Positions 24,046 through 35,670 of a DNA stretch of 64,000 nt are shown piece after piece. The stretch is taken from contig NTMA01000108.1 of the NCBI GenBank assembly GCA_002917075.1, positions 1 to 64,000 of the forward strand. Reading direction: 5' to 3'. The position numbers and the translations under genes are program-made. The notes under the pieces were generated by a model. It was given only the letters and a program-made list of their open reading frames with translations, did not search any database and had not been told where the DNA came from. How positions within the stretch are numbered: the first letter of the stretch is position 1; each line of letters opens with the position of its first letter. Origin of the DNA: Hawksworthiomyces lignivorus. Its lineage: Eukaryota; Ascomycota; Sordariomycetes; Ophiostomatales; Ophiostomataceae.

Positions 24046-25132
24046 ATAGAAAGCAGCAGAGAGCCGGCCGCTTCTGGCCAGGGCCTCATATTCCCGCGTG
24101 GAGCTGATTGGGATGCGGTTGTACAGGAAAGCATGTGGAGAGAGGATTTTGTTATGACAGCCTGACCTGGAAGGGCCATTTTTTGTCAACACACAAGTGT
24201 ACTACTATGCGATACCTTACGAGAGGGAGGAGGAAACCGACGACGAGAGGAGACAGATGGAAGCATGGCCATTGGGCGGAAATATAGAACATGGCCGGGG
24301 CCTATGTATTTTGTGAGCATTGTGGTGTTCTTTTTGGGAGTTCCAAAGGGTCAACAAAAAGGAACAATACGAACGGCGTTTTTTTCTTTTACTTTTGCTC
24401 TTTGCTTTTGCTATGCGTTCCCAGGCTTTGCTGTGCTTTCACGGCAGTTTGTACATATCATGATATTTGTCTTTACGGCACTTCCGTACGACTCGGGCAA
24501 TATAAAATTACTCGTCCCCGGCTGGTGTCTCACTTGGTGCCTCCAGTGATTACTATTTCTTAATTATGACTTTATATCATATCGCACGAAGCTACTCCAA
24601 GTCGTTTTCTTCCCCAACCTCATATATTTTTCTTTCCTTTTGCTTCGTTTCTCAACCCCTCTCACCCCCTCTTTCATTTTTTTCATATTTTTTTTTTTTT
24701 TCATTTTTTTGTTTTCAATTTCTCAGTCTCTCATCATACATCCCATCATCCACCCACCCCCGCAAACATTCGGAAACGCGGCTCCAGCTCAATTCCCATA
24801 TGCTAGCTGAGTGCCGAGATCAGTTCCAACGTCACGCCCTGCAAAATACATGTGCAATCGATCCAATTGACTGGCCTAGTTGACCCCACTCCGTCAAACT
24901 CGACTGTTCCTTTGCTATTTTGGATCTTCTCCGCCTTAAGCCGGGGTAGTTTGGCTTGTTCCATTCCAGCTTGCCGATTGGTGATTGGGAGAGAAAGTGG
25001 TAGATTCCGGCTATTTCATTTGCTCGTCGTCTTCCTCCCCGGTGCTCGGCTCTCGGATTGTTCGCTCTTTATATTGTCCTCGTCTCCGACATTTATTTTA
25101 CTACCGTCCTCCCTGCTCGGCCATCTTCGACA
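24046..25132. other. 1.1 kb intergenic, promoter of the NUDIX gene
   Basis: Strongly pyrimidine-rich plus strand at 24600-24740 including T runs, a common feature just upstream of fungal transcription starts. No gene seen. Confidence 0.6.
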
Positions 25133-26770
25133 ATGACCACGAGCAGCGCTGGCCGCAACGCTGTCGCAGAAGATCAACCACCAGAGGAGACTGTCGCATC
25201 GACAATCACGAGCAATTGCACCGCGGCTGGCGACGGCACAACCGATCCTCCACTCGCTTCCGCCGACGTGGACGAGCTTGCCGCGAGCATTCGTTCATTC
25301 AGTGAAGCCGGGCCAGACAAGGCCGACATAGCCGACAGCGACGACGTAACGCCCCGCGCCAGCATCGGCGACGATTCGTACTACTGGGATCCATCGACCA
25401 TGGCGCCCCTGAACGCGCGGTCAGCGGTAGGTCGCCCACTCCTTTTTTTGCGCGCGCCCTCGTTGTCCCCAAGTACCTTCTTGTTCGGCGCAAGCTGAAC
25501 TGAGACCTGACAAACACACTAGGCTGCCATCGCCCGCCTGCGTGCCTTTCGGCCGCCGCCCTTCCCGCTGTGGGACCGCCTACCGCTCAGCCGCCGGGCC
25601 GCCGTCCTGGTCCTGCTGTATGCTGATCGGCGCGGCGACCTGCGCGTGGTGCTGACCATGCGGGCGGCCAGTCTGCGCAACTACTCAGGCCACGCCGCGT
25701 TCCCCGGCGGCAAGGCCGACACGCTAGACGAGACGGCCGAGCAGATCGCGCGCCGCGAGGCCTGGGAGGAGATCGGCCTGCCGCTGGACGACAGCCGGCT
25801 GCCGCGGCCCTACCGCATCGAGCACCTGTGCGCGCTGCCGTACAACCTGGCCAAGACGGAGCTGGTGGTGCGGCCGTGCATCGCGCTGCTGCACGCCGGC
25901 GAGGGGGAGTTGGAGGGGCGCGAGCAGAAGCCGCAGCGGGACGGGGCGGCGGCGCCGGCGCCGGCGGAGGGGGACAAGGAAGCAGAGAGCGGCGGGGACG
26001 CCGCCACCGCTGCCGCAGCTACCCCCGACGAGGTGCTCATCCCCCGGCTGGACGCCAAGGAGGTGGCTGCCGTATTCAGCGCGCCCTTCCACAATTTCCT
26101 GCTGGCGACCGACGAGGTGTCCGCCGAGGACGGCACGCCACTGGCGCTGACCAACAGCCCCCGTCGGCGCCAGAGCCAGGGCCACGGACAGAGCAGGACC
26201 ACCGCCGCCCTGCGGCGGCCGAAGCTGCCGCCGGGCCCCTGGTACGAGGGATCGTGGCTCCACTGGCACGAAGAGCCGTGGCGGATGCACTTCTTCTACG
26301 TGCCGGTGGTGGGCCAGCGCGTGGCCAAGCCGCGGAAGCGGATACGGGGCGGCAGCGCGAGCAGCAGCAGCAGCGCCACCCTCGGCCACGACAGCGGAAA
26401 CGGAAGCCTGAAGGCCGTCATTGCGCCCGCCGCAGGGGAGGCCGGCAGCCACAGCACTGCCGCCGATACCCAGAACGCGGCCGTGCTGGTGGGAGCCGGC
26501 AAGGAGAACGAGCAAAAGGACGAAGACGAAGGCGACTACGACGACATTGAAGAATCCCCGGGCCGGTACAAGGTGTGGGGCATGACGGCGCGCATCTTGG
26601 TTGACGCGGCCTCGCTGGCGTTCGGCGAGACGCCCGCGTTTGAGCACAACTCGCACTTTGGCGACGAGCGGATCATCGAGGGCTTGGACAAGATGGGCCG
26701 CCTGGGCGAGAAGAAGAAGCCAGGGAGCGAGCTGACCCACGAGGACCTGAAAGAGGCGAGCAAGATTTGA
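25133..26770 (+). CDS. PCD1: NUDIX hydrolase, PCD1/coenzyme A diphosphatase-like
   Basis: Two exons, 25133-25426 and 25523-26770; 513 aa. The NUDIX box is clear (GGKADTLDETAEQIA then RREAWEEIGL, about residues 158-182: G-x5-E-x7-REUxEExGU). Context before it (RRAAVLVLLYADRRGDLRVVLTMRA) and after (LCALPYNLAKTELVVRPCIALL) fits the Pcd1/NUDT7/NUDT8 group, which cleaves coenzyme A and its derivatives in peroxisomes or mitochondria. Unusual: the protein is much longer than yeast Pcd1 (340 aa), with an acidic N-terminal 95 residues and two low-complexity inserts inside the catalytic region (about 225-260 and 330-400). No obvious C-terminal peroxisome signal (ends ASKI). Exon 2 is very GC-rich compared with its neighbours. 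Confidence 0.88.
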
Positions 26771-27065
26771 TTTTCAATGGCAGAGAGCAGGATCAAAGAA
26801 GGCTAGAGTCGCAATGACTTTCATTTTTCTTAGAGCTAGAAAGCATAGAAATTGCATGCAAAATACTCCATTGAGAATGACCCGGACGATATATCATGAT
26901 AGCCTAAAATACATCTCGCTTGTTTCCAATCTTAGACGCTCCCAAGTCTCCCACCACCGCGAGCAACAGTAGCCTTTTATAGCTCTAGCATTCGCTCATT
27001 ATGCCGACACCGACATCAGATGCGCTCATAAAGCGCGACGATGTTCACCGTATAGAAGGAACATC

Positions 27066-27842
27066 TTAATGGCAGGCCGTCTCCTTGGCCGCTGGTGTCG
27101 AACCGCCAAACAAAAGGTAACCTACGAACGCGCCAACGGAAACCGAAAGCATGACCCAGCCGTTGTAGGTCATAAAGATGAGCCTATGGGAGAGACTGTC
27201 AGCGCAATAAACAAATAGAGGAACAAGCACCGTCCTCATGGACTCACATGATCATAAAAGCGTAGAAGTTCTGGATGCCGTACAGCACGGCCTTGATAAC
27301 GTGTGCCCGCTTTGTTACTTGGGTCTGGGCTTGTCCTGTGCGGAGGAAGGGCGTGGTCTCAGTATCATTATCATCACGGTCTCCAACTTGTTCACGGTCG
27401 TCTTTGTCTTTGACTTAGCTAATTGTTGCACAGCAGGCGGGGCAGAAGGGCTGAGAGACAAAGTAAATAGGTGAAGAAGAGGAAAAAAAAAAGCTTACGC
27501 GGCACGGCCTCGGCCCGCTTCGCGAGCTCTACTTCGTAGCGGCGGATGCCTTCACGCAGGGCCTCGTAGCCTGCACTGAAAGCCACGACGGCCAGCAGTG
27601 AGAGCAGAAGACCCAGTGTCGAGCGAACATGCCACCAGCGGAAAACGATGCAGAGATTCTCTGTGTTCCATGTGAAAAGCATCTGGGAAATGGAGAGGTC
27701 AGCTGGGCAAGGCGAGGAAATCCACCAACAAGGCGACAGGGAGTTCTCCTACGTTCATGCTGCACACATCCATGGGCATATCGTGTCCAGGCATATCGTG
27801 TCCGGCCATCGCATCCATGTGGTGATGGTGTGAGTGGTCCAT
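27066..27842 (-). CDS. CTR: Ctr-family copper transporter, four exons
   Basis: Four exons: 27842-27753, 27682-27499, 27335-27248, 27183-27066; about 158 aa. The N-terminus is rich in His and Met (MDHSHHHHMDAMAGHDMP, then MPMDVCSMNM), the copper-capturing ectodomain. Three membrane helices follow: exon 2 (IVFRWWHVRSTLG to AGYEALREG), exon 3 (KRAHVIKAVLYGIQNFYAFMIM, with the MxxxM copper gate) and exon 4 (TYNGWVMLSVSVGAFVGYLLFG, with GxxxG packing motif). Ctr proteins trimerise to pass Cu(I). Each exon junction restores conserved wording in frame. An in-frame ATG 39 bases upstream (27881) is a possible alternative start. No single reading frame covers it, so simple ORF calling would miss it. 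Cell-surface versus vacuolar location is not decidable here. Confidence 0.92.
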
Positions 27843-28992
27843 GGCGGCAGCAAGTAGGTGGCTGGAATCTAATTGCTTCAAGCACGAAAACGAATGAAGT
27901 TCAGACGCAGGTCAGAGATTGTGAAAGAAGATCGTTTGCTTTAAGTATTGCGGGAGAATGAGAAGGTTGTTCAGTGTAGGGCGAAGGAGCTAAGGTCCTC
28001 TTGTGCTCAATCGTCTGTTGGTGGAGCAAGGTAGCCCAAGGGCGGAGAATGTGAGGCAGTTTTAATTGGTGAAAGCACCAATGCAGGGCTGAGGGACCTC
28101 GTGGGAGTCCAGGGGAGCTGTCCAGTCTTATGTGTCTGCGTGATGTCTGGTAGGCTTTCGTGACAGAAATGTGCTCGCCGAGAGGGTTTGCGTAGGTAAA
28201 ATGAAAGGAATTGAATATGGAAAAGTTCAAATTACTCCCTGTCTTGTTATCTGTCGTCTGGTGCTCGCTCTCACAAAGGGGGTCGGTGGTGCGTCACTCT
28301 GGAGGCGTTGCGTGTTTCAAAGGCCAAGAAGGGGACACTGACGGGCAGCTTCATACAGCTGGGATGCCATACGTTGAATTATAACGGGGCTATCCGGCTG
28401 CTGCTAAATGCAAATATGCACGTGATTATACCAAGAATAGCTGGACGCAACCCTACAACAGTATCCGGAATGCGCCAACGTCAGATTGCCAGGCTCCCAG
28501 GCTCAAGGATCGCTCGTTGCCTTACACAAGAGTATAAGAACAGCTTTGAACTAAAGCACAATACTAAACTTTATCAACATACTACATAAACAAGCTATTT
28601 CTCATCCTAAGGGATTTAGAAAATACTGGAGGATAGCTAAGCGTATTACTCCGTACAGCTCTAGAGCTTAGGAGGTATTGTATTTACCGATTAGTAACGG
28701 CTGTGGCAAGATTCGGCAACGCCCCGCCCTCCCTAAGAAAGGAAAGAGTTAGGCCTCATGAGCCGAAACGCGTGGTATTATTATCATCCGCAGTGAGCTG
28801 TTAAAGCTTTTGCTTAGAAACTGCGAGACCGGAGTTTACGGAATGATCAGGTTAGAAAAGTGACAGGACTCGGAGAAGTTGGAGAGGAAATATAGACAAG
28901 ACAAGTCTCCAAACAAACACTATACAATAAAGAAAAAGAAGCAGAAGACAAGGTCAAGTCAGAATACGCCAGCGTAAAGATACGGAATCATC
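27843..28992. other. 1.15 kb intergenic, divergent promoters
   Basis: Between the copper transporter (minus) and BNA1 (plus). One TACTCCGTA motif at 28647-28655. No gene seen. Confidence 0.55.
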
Positions 28993-29742
28993 ATGCTCGG
29001 GCCTCCTGTGAATCTTCCTAAGTGGTACGTCAGAAGAGAGATGCCAACAAGTGACAGAGAGAGGGGGGGGAGGAGGGAGAAGGAGGGGAGAGCGAGATAG
29101 AAAGGCATGCTAGGTGACTTGTAAGGGAATATCCAGCTAATTATTCAAGGTTGGAAGAGAATTCGCATCTTCTGAAGCCGCCCATCAACAACTATTGTGT
29201 CTACAATGAAGATTTCACAGTCATGGTATATCCCCACCAATCCCTGTTTGGCGACCTTGGTTAATCTTTTGTTTTCTAATATGAGGGGGTTGATACATCA
29301 GATCGTCGGCGGTCCCAATGCCCGCACAGACTACCACATAAATGAGACGCCCGAGTGGTTCTTCCAGCACAAAGGCGCCATGATGCTTAAGGTCGTCGAC
29401 GACGGCAACTTCCGTGATATCATTATCCGCGAAGGCGACATGTTCCTGCTGCCAGCCAACACGCCGCACAATCCCGTGCGCTTTGCCGACACCGTGGGCG
29501 TCGTGCTGGAGCAGCGCCGGCCGCCCTCGTCTATCGACCGCATGCGCTGGTACTGCGGGCAGCCCGACTGCCGCGCCATCGTGCACGAAGCGGCCTTCCA
29601 CTGCACAGACCTGGGCACGCAGATCAAGGCAGCCGTCGAAGCCTTCCGGGCCAGCAACGAGGACCGGACGTGCAAGAAGTGCGGCACGCTGGCCGACTGG
29701 GCGCCGCAGCCGGGGTCGATTGCCGATCCTAACAAGGCGTAA
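28993..29742 (+). CDS. BNA1: 3-hydroxyanthranilate 3,4-dioxygenase
   Basis: Three exons: 28993-29024 (32 nt), 29150-29225 (76 nt), 29302-29742; 182 aa, the normal family length. Exon 1 and 2 rebuild the conserved N-terminus (PPVNLPKW, then LEENSHLLKPPINNYCVYN). Cupin metal ligands: His and Glu in TDYHINETPEWF and His in NTPHNPVRF. The C-terminus has two Cys pairs (RWYCGQPDC and CKKCG) that bind a second, rubredoxin-like iron in bacterial and fungal enzymes. The enzyme opens the ring of 3-hydroxyanthranilate in kynurenine-to-NAD synthesis, in the cytosol. The first intron (29025-29149) contains a purine/G-rich stretch. Tail-to-tail with the FAHD1-like gene, 152 bp apart. Confidence 0.97.
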
Positions 29743-29894
29743 CGGAGAAGCATAGCATGTAAATTAGAAAGAGAGAAAAAAAAAATGACACTAAATGCAT
29801 AATGAACTCTCTTTTTTTTGTATTTTGTTTCATTTGTTCTTTAGTTTTCTCTATGTGTATATGTACATGCCCACGCCGGTCCCACCTTCCCCCG

Positions 29895-30807
29895 TTATGT
29901 CTCAGAGAATTCGTAGTCGCCAGTCGAGTCGACAACGGGCACTTCCAGCTTGGCCTCCTCGATCTCCTTGCCGTTGACACGGATGCCGCCGCGCAGGACA
30001 TCGCCAGCCACCACCAGGCCGACGCCCTTGGGAGTACCAGTCAGCACCAGGTCGCCCGGCTCCAGGGCCATGACGCGGGAGATGTCACTGAGGAGGCGCG
30101 GGATGCGGAACAGCAGCAGCTCGGTCGAGTCCTGCTGGCGCACTTCGTCGTTGACCTTCAGAAAGACCTCGATGTTGTGGGGGTCCGGGATCGCAGACTT
30201 GGGGATGACCTGGCTGACGGGCAGGAAGGTATCAAAGCCCTTGGCAATGTCCCAGGGGAGACCCTTCTTTTTGGCCTCGTTCTGGATGTTGCGAGCGGTC
30301 ATATCAAGAGCAAGAGCATAGCCTGGAGCGCGCGGCGCATTGGGTCAGCATTCGGCAGTCGACCCCGAGAAACTAAGCTTTTACATCGCGAGAAACATCT
30401 TACTGTCAATGGCATCAAGGGCACCCTGCTCGTCATCGGGCTTCAGGTCGCGCACCGTCTTGCCGATGATCAGGGCGAGCTCGATTTCATAATGGAGGTC
30501 TATGCCCTTGGGCCGGACAATGGGACCGCTGCCGGGCAGGACAATCGACGAAGGCGGCTTCAGGAAGAAAAAGGGCTGCTTTGGCCGCACATTGTTCAGT
30601 TCTGCCACGTGATCTCTGCCAGCAAAGAAGGGAAGGTCAGCAAAATAAAGAGAACAGAATCGTATGTGTCTAAATCAGTGAGGCAATTGGTAATCGGTAA
30701 ATGACGACGTACGCATAGTTCCGGCCAATGCAGACGACCTTGTTGGACTTCTTGAGCGCTGACAACGGGGAAGCCATGGTGGACAAGCCGCGCCGGAAAG
30801 TAAACAT
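29895..30807 (-). CDS. FAHD1-like fumarylacetoacetate hydrolase family protein
   Basis: Three exons: 30807-30713, 30615-30404, 30322-29895; 244 aa. FAH-fold signatures: KVVCIGRNYADHVAELNN (across intron 1), PFFFLKPPSSIV, DLHYEIELALIIGK (metal-binding Glu pair), GFDTFLPVSQVIP, and LTGTPKGVG. Human FAHD1 and yeast Fmp41 are mitochondrial acylpyruvate hydrolases and oxaloacetate decarboxylases; length and motifs match them rather than the longer tyrosine-pathway FAH. The start at 30807 gives a short basic leader (MFTFRRGLSTM) compatible with mitochondrial import; an in-frame second ATG at 30777 would drop it. Confidence 0.93.
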
Positions 30808-32165
30808 GCTGAACAGCAATTCGTCTCTTTTTCTCTTTCTCTCTGTTCTTCTCACTTTCCGTCCTGTGTGCCTCTTTTTATTCAGAGAGCAGGTTCTCGG
30901 CAGTCCAACAATAGACCGAAATCGATGGCGTAAGTGACCAATTGAGTGCGGGCGGAACGATACAAATGCAACCGAGAGGGGGGTATCCAACCACAAAAGG
31001 GGAAAAAAGGCAACACGCTGCAATAGTACTGGGATTTAAGGGAAAGGGAAACGGCTTCAGTTTGGCGGATTTACAAAATCATAGCGGCGTCCCGTCATCA
31101 GCCGACAGCAATGGATCAATCAGATGAGCATCGGAGAATGGCTACTGGCGCTATTGCGGGTGAACTGAGGGGCAGCTGGTACTTGCGGCATCGCAAGAGT
31201 TGGCCGCGTAGCGTCGAGCCAGAGGAACAAGGGATCCTCACTGTTGCGCCTGGGAATTACTGGATAGGGCAATTCAACTACGATAAGTGATCGCGCCGTC
31301 GCAAGCTTGGTGTTAGAGGGGGGGGGGGAGCAGGTTCACAATGGAACTGCTGAAGTCGGCTAGGAGGGGAGCGCGCTTCCCGATGACGGGTTTTGGGGGG
31401 GGGGAGCTTCTTCCCCACTCACTTCTGGATGCCCGGCAAAACGACACCAAGAACAGTGGCCGACTCGGCAAGTCTAGGCGACTGCAGCAAAACGCGGGCG
31501 GTGAATAGCGGAAGGCGGAGAAAGACAGAAAAGACGGCACAGAACGCAACTCTAGGCATGCGCACGCACTACCTAATAGGTAATTCATATTCCAAAAGGA
31601 CCTAAAATGCAACTGCTCAGTCGAGCCAAAGCCCCCCCCACTCCATGTTTGATGTGGTAGTGAATTGTGCTCTGCGTCTCAGCGGCCTTATGTGCGACCC
31701 CACAATCGAGCTCGTCCAGGCGCTGATAGCAAATCGGGCTTGGCTGCTGCACTAATTATATATCGCCTTTGTGCGTACTTGGTACGTGTATGCTTAGTTG
31801 GCTCGGTTGGCTACGTCGACACGTCGCGTGGGCATTGTACTCCGTAGGGAATTACGAAATGCGTTCCTACTGATCGCCCCCGCATGACAAGTGACACAAA
31901 CAGGTTGTTGCGGACGGCGCTCCCAACAAAGCCACAAAGAACCGAAGAATGGAAGGAACGAATTAAGAATAAAAAAAAGTAAAAGCCGCATTCTGTCATC
32001 GATAGTAATTTTTTCTTATCGTGGCAAAACATCCTTGCGTTCTCCACCGACGGTCCGCATCGTCCGCGACACCAAGAAGAGCTTTAGACACCGACCTCAG
32101 CTGCCTAGAGCCAGCAACTAGCTCCTCCTGCCACATCGTCTATAATTCCGCCTGCTGATTGAGAC
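30808..32165. other. 1.36 kb intergenic with two G-tracts
   Basis: Divergent promoter region between the FAHD1-like gene and the plus-strand unknown gene. Holds two runs of about 10-11 G (near 31318-31328 and 31395-31404) and a TACTCCGTA motif at 31838-31846. No gene seen. Confidence 0.6.
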
Positions 32166-33003
32166 ATGGAGACTCTGCAGCTGGCGCAGATGGTAGCGGA
32201 TCTCAGCGATCTAAACGCTGCAGTGAGTTTTGGACAGAGGGCGGCGATGAAGCATAGATGATAACCAGACAACACAAGACTGACTATTTGTTCCTAAAGG
32301 ATCCTCGTGCTGCCCATGCTCTCGTGAGCGCCAACACGACTATCCCTGCGACTCCCTCGACGACACAGCATCTCGCCGCACACGACTCTTCCACGGTTGC
32401 CCAGGCCGACGGCTCATCCGCCGCGTTTACCCCAGGCACGCCTTCACAACGGCCACAGCACCGACGCGTCTCTTCGTCGTCTGCGCTGGCGTCGAGCTCC
32501 CCGTCTGCTTCACGGAACGCCGGCACCTCTACGCCATTTGATTCATACCTGAGCCGCCGGTTGCTTACGCCGCCCATTACTCGCTCCAGCTCTTCCCATG
32601 GCTCCATGCCAGGCACCCCACGAGCAGGAGAGGTAGCCATTCCCTATAGCACGGCATCTGATGCCCGCTCGTATTCTTTTTCTCGTTTTCTACTCCTACG
32701 TTGCCGCGTTTTCTGACTCTTTATTAGGTTGACGCCGACATCGAGCGCGCCTCGTCTCTTGTAGCGTTGCATGAGCTCCGCGCCAAGCTGAAGCAATACA
32801 ACGACAGCAGCAGCCTACGTCAAGCTCGCGAGAAGATTGCTGCGCTGTCTGCGCGCCAGCAGCAGCAGCAGTCACAAGCTGGCGAGCGGACAGACACGCC
32901 AATGTCGTCCCCAGCTGCAGCTGCGCCTGCACCATCCTCTCCACCACAGCAGCCGCCGCCCTTGTCCCGGCGGCATTCTCATTACACGTATCCGCGGTCT
33001 TGA
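32166..33003 (+). CDS. Unknown protein, disordered with a C-terminal coiled coil
   Basis: Three exons: 32166-32222, 32300-32632, 32728-33003; 221 aa, all junctions phase 0 with GTGAGT/AAAG and GTAGCC/TTAG sites. I do not recognise the family. The first 19 residues (METLQLAQMVADLSDLNAA) form an amphipathic helix; residues 45-130 are Ser/Thr/Pro-rich and probably disordered, with repeated TPxxP/S-P sites that could be phosphorylated; residues 131-180 (ERASSLVALHELRAKLKQ, REKIAALSARQQQQQ) are a likely coiled coil; the tail is Pro-rich. The exon model is supported only by frame and splice signals, so the end points are tentative. It is head-to-tail with the SRRM1-like gene. Confidence 0.68.
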
Positions 33004-33841
33004 GACCGAAAACCACAGCACAGGAACAGAAATCAGCGACATAACAGGCAGCCGGTGTCTTCTATTTCCATCAATCCCATTGGCCTCTTTCTTTTATTGT
33101 AATGTCTTCGGCGCACTAATGGTCTTCGTTCTTCGTCTACTTCGCGGTGAGAACACTCGCATTGGCGTTTGTGGGTTATGGAGTATTTTATTTTATTTTG
33201 GTTTGACTTGTCTTTCCTGCGGGTTGCTACAGAAAACAGTTGGCGTTCTATGCTGGACAGCGTGCCATGGAAGCGGAAGCAGTTTGATTTAATACTACAC
33301 ATCGGTTCTTTTTGTCCTTATTCGCGGAGGTCTTGGAGCAGCACAGAGACAGGAACGCAATGTCTGGGAACAAAACACATAAACTCGTGTACATTATAAT
33401 GATATACCATAAATTGATCTTCACTCACCCTCTATCTAAATGAAACGACATGCTGTCGCCTGTCGGTTCGTCCAATGCATTTGTACAACTGTCTTCGGAG
33501 GACGAGACACGTGACTGTTGGAGCAAACAGCTGGATTTGGGCTCCACTACAGCTTTTTTTACTAGCGCCCGCGAACCAATGCAACTCGACCACAGCGCCT
33601 GATTTAGGTATGGAGTTAAAAAAAGCACAAGCACTACGGCAAGGCCTAAGAACTAATCGACTATCCTTCTTGGTGGTCTGCCCAGTGTTTACTCATTTTT
33701 CCTTTCTTCCACTTACGTCGAATGCTCTCCCAATCGCCATACTCTGTCAACTCATTTGCATCTTCTTCCCTCCTTACGTTTCTCAACGACGTCTAGGATT
33801 ATTTTTGCATTTGATTGTCTTCGCTCCCGCCCCTACCCGCC
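33004..33841. other. 0.84 kb intergenic
   Basis: Between two plus-strand genes; no coding feature supported. Presumably the 3' end of the unknown gene and promoter of the SRRM1-like gene, with CT-rich sequence near 33700-33780. Confidence 0.55.
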
Positions 33842-35670
33842 ATGGCGACTGGTGTCGACGCAAAGCTCTTGAAGAGCACCAAGTTTCCATCCATCTTTAA
33901 CCAGAAAGTAGACATGCAGAAAGTCAACCTCCAGGTTATGAAAAAGTAGGAGGTTTTTCTTCGCCATTTAGCGTTTAATCTGCCATTTCTCTCTCTTTGC
34001 TGACGCTCATCTTGCAGATGGATTGCTGGGAAGATTGCCGACATTCTCGGCAACGACGATGACGTCGTTATTGAGCTGTGCTACAACCTGATTGAAGGCT
34101 CAAGAAATGTACCTCTCCCTTAGAATCGATATCCCACTCCCAATCTTTCAGCGTACGAATCTAACATATATGCCATCTGCAGCCCGATATCAAAGCTCTT
34201 CAGATCCAGCTCACAGGTTTCCTCGAGGCACAGACACCCGAGTTTTGCAAAGAACTATGGACCCTACTGCTCAGCGCCCAGAGCAGCCCTCAGGGTATCC
34301 CTCGGGAGCTCTTAGAAGCCAAGAAAATGGAGTTGATCCAAGAAAAAGTGAGCATGTTTCTACCCAAAGGTCAAGAAAGAACAACTCTTGCTGACATGCA
34401 TTCCCCCAGATTGAGGCCGAAAAAGCCGCAGAGGAGGCCCGCCGGAAACGCGATGATGTTGGCCGCTTCGGCCGCGACCGACACCCTCGAGGCGACGACC
34501 GGGGAGACTCGTGGAGAGGTGGTGGCAACAACAATCGACATGGTAGAGGGGGCTTTGGTGGCAGGGGGCGTGACCGTTCGCGAACGCCACCCGGGCGGGG
34601 TCGCGACTTTAGAGATCGCGGCGGGCAGTACCGTCCTCCTCGCCATGACCTCTATGTTCCCAGTGACAACCGCGGCCGCGGCGGCAGGCGGGACGATTAT
34701 CGCCGTGGAAGAAGGTCACGGAGCCGATCGTCATCGCGGTCCCGCTCCTACTCTGACTCCCGCTCTCGTTCGCCGTCGGCGGACTCCGGGTCCCCACGCT
34801 CTCGCTCTCGCTCTCACTCGGTTTCTAATTCACCTAGCCGAGCCAAGCATTCATCGCCGCAGCGTCATCGGCAAGATCCCAAATCAGACGTCGGTGGCGA
34901 AAAGCGCGCTCGGTCTCCGTCATTGCCTCGTGGTCACAGGGACGGCGGCAGCGGCAATGGGCGCCGTGCCCGGCGGCGGTCCTCGTCCGTCAGCCGGTCG
35001 CCGGTTTCCAAACGTCGCCGGTACTCGCTATCACGGAGTCGATCACGCGACCGAGGCCGGCGATCGGCGCGATCGGTGTCTTCATCTGGTTCATCCAGAT
35101 ATTCACGCAGTAGTAGCAGTGAAAACCCTCCTCGGCAACGCAAAGCGGCTCGGGCTCGGAGCCGGGGCCAGACCCGCAGTGAGAGTTACTCGTCCGAGGA
35201 AGACGACACAGGGAGGTTGAGACAGCGGCGTCGCGACAGTCGAGACAGGGGCCGCGGCAAGGACCCTGCTGACAGGCGAAGAAGATTAAACACTTCCTCT
35301 GTTTCTTCACGTTCGCGTTCGAGATCGCGGGACAAGTCTGCTGATGTTTCCGACAAAGAACACAGACCTACGCACAAGACAGCCTCTGTCGCGGCTGCAT
35401 CTGACGCTACCGCCGCCAGGGCGAAGTCGACAGCCTACAAAGCCGCATCTCCAACGGCAAGACATCCACAGGTTTGTTTTTTTCCCTTTTTTAAAAAAAA
35501 ATTCATTTCTATTGTTTGCGTACTAAATCTGAACTCGCCGGTCATAAGGACTGACACCAAGGTCACCCTCTCACTAGGCGAAGACAGCCGAACGCGTCGC
35601 GAACGAGCAGCGCGAGAAAGAACTCAGGGAGCGAATCAAACAGATGAGATCCTCGAAGCCCAGTTCGTGA
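33842..35670 (+). CDS. SRRM1/SRm160-like PWI-domain splicing factor with RS domain
   Basis: Five exons: 33842-33945, 34018-34108, 34183-34347, 34410-35471, 35578-35670; 504 aa. The first three exons encode the PWI domain (about residues 25-115): FNQKVDMQKVNLQVMKKW, IADILGNDDDVVIELCYN, LQIQLTGFLEAQTPEFCKEL. This RNA/DNA-binding fold sits at the start of SRm160, as here. Exon 4 encodes an Arg/Gly-rich then Arg/Ser-rich region (RSRSRS repeats, about 190-440) typical of splicing co-activators and a target of SR kinases. The final exon ends in a charged helix (ANEQREKELRERIKQ) before a stop at 35668. Nuclear role in pre-mRNA splicing and mRNA export is inferred from the family. The last exon is short and separated by a T/A-rich intron, so it is less certain than the rest. 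Confidence 0.9.

Noticed and set aside
22777..24192. 471-aa frame antisense to NAB2
   Set aside because: It mirrors the codon-biased NAB2 coding strand, is Ala/Leu/His/Val-rich low complexity, and has no domain.
25724..26740. 338-aa frame antisense to the NUDIX gene
   Set aside because: High GC removes stop codons on all strands; the translation is Ala/Arg/Gly/Leu low complexity.
34327..35220. 297-aa frame overlapping the SRRM1-like RS domain
   Set aside because: Shadow of the repetitive Arg/Ser codons in another frame; the PWI-linked frame explains the region.
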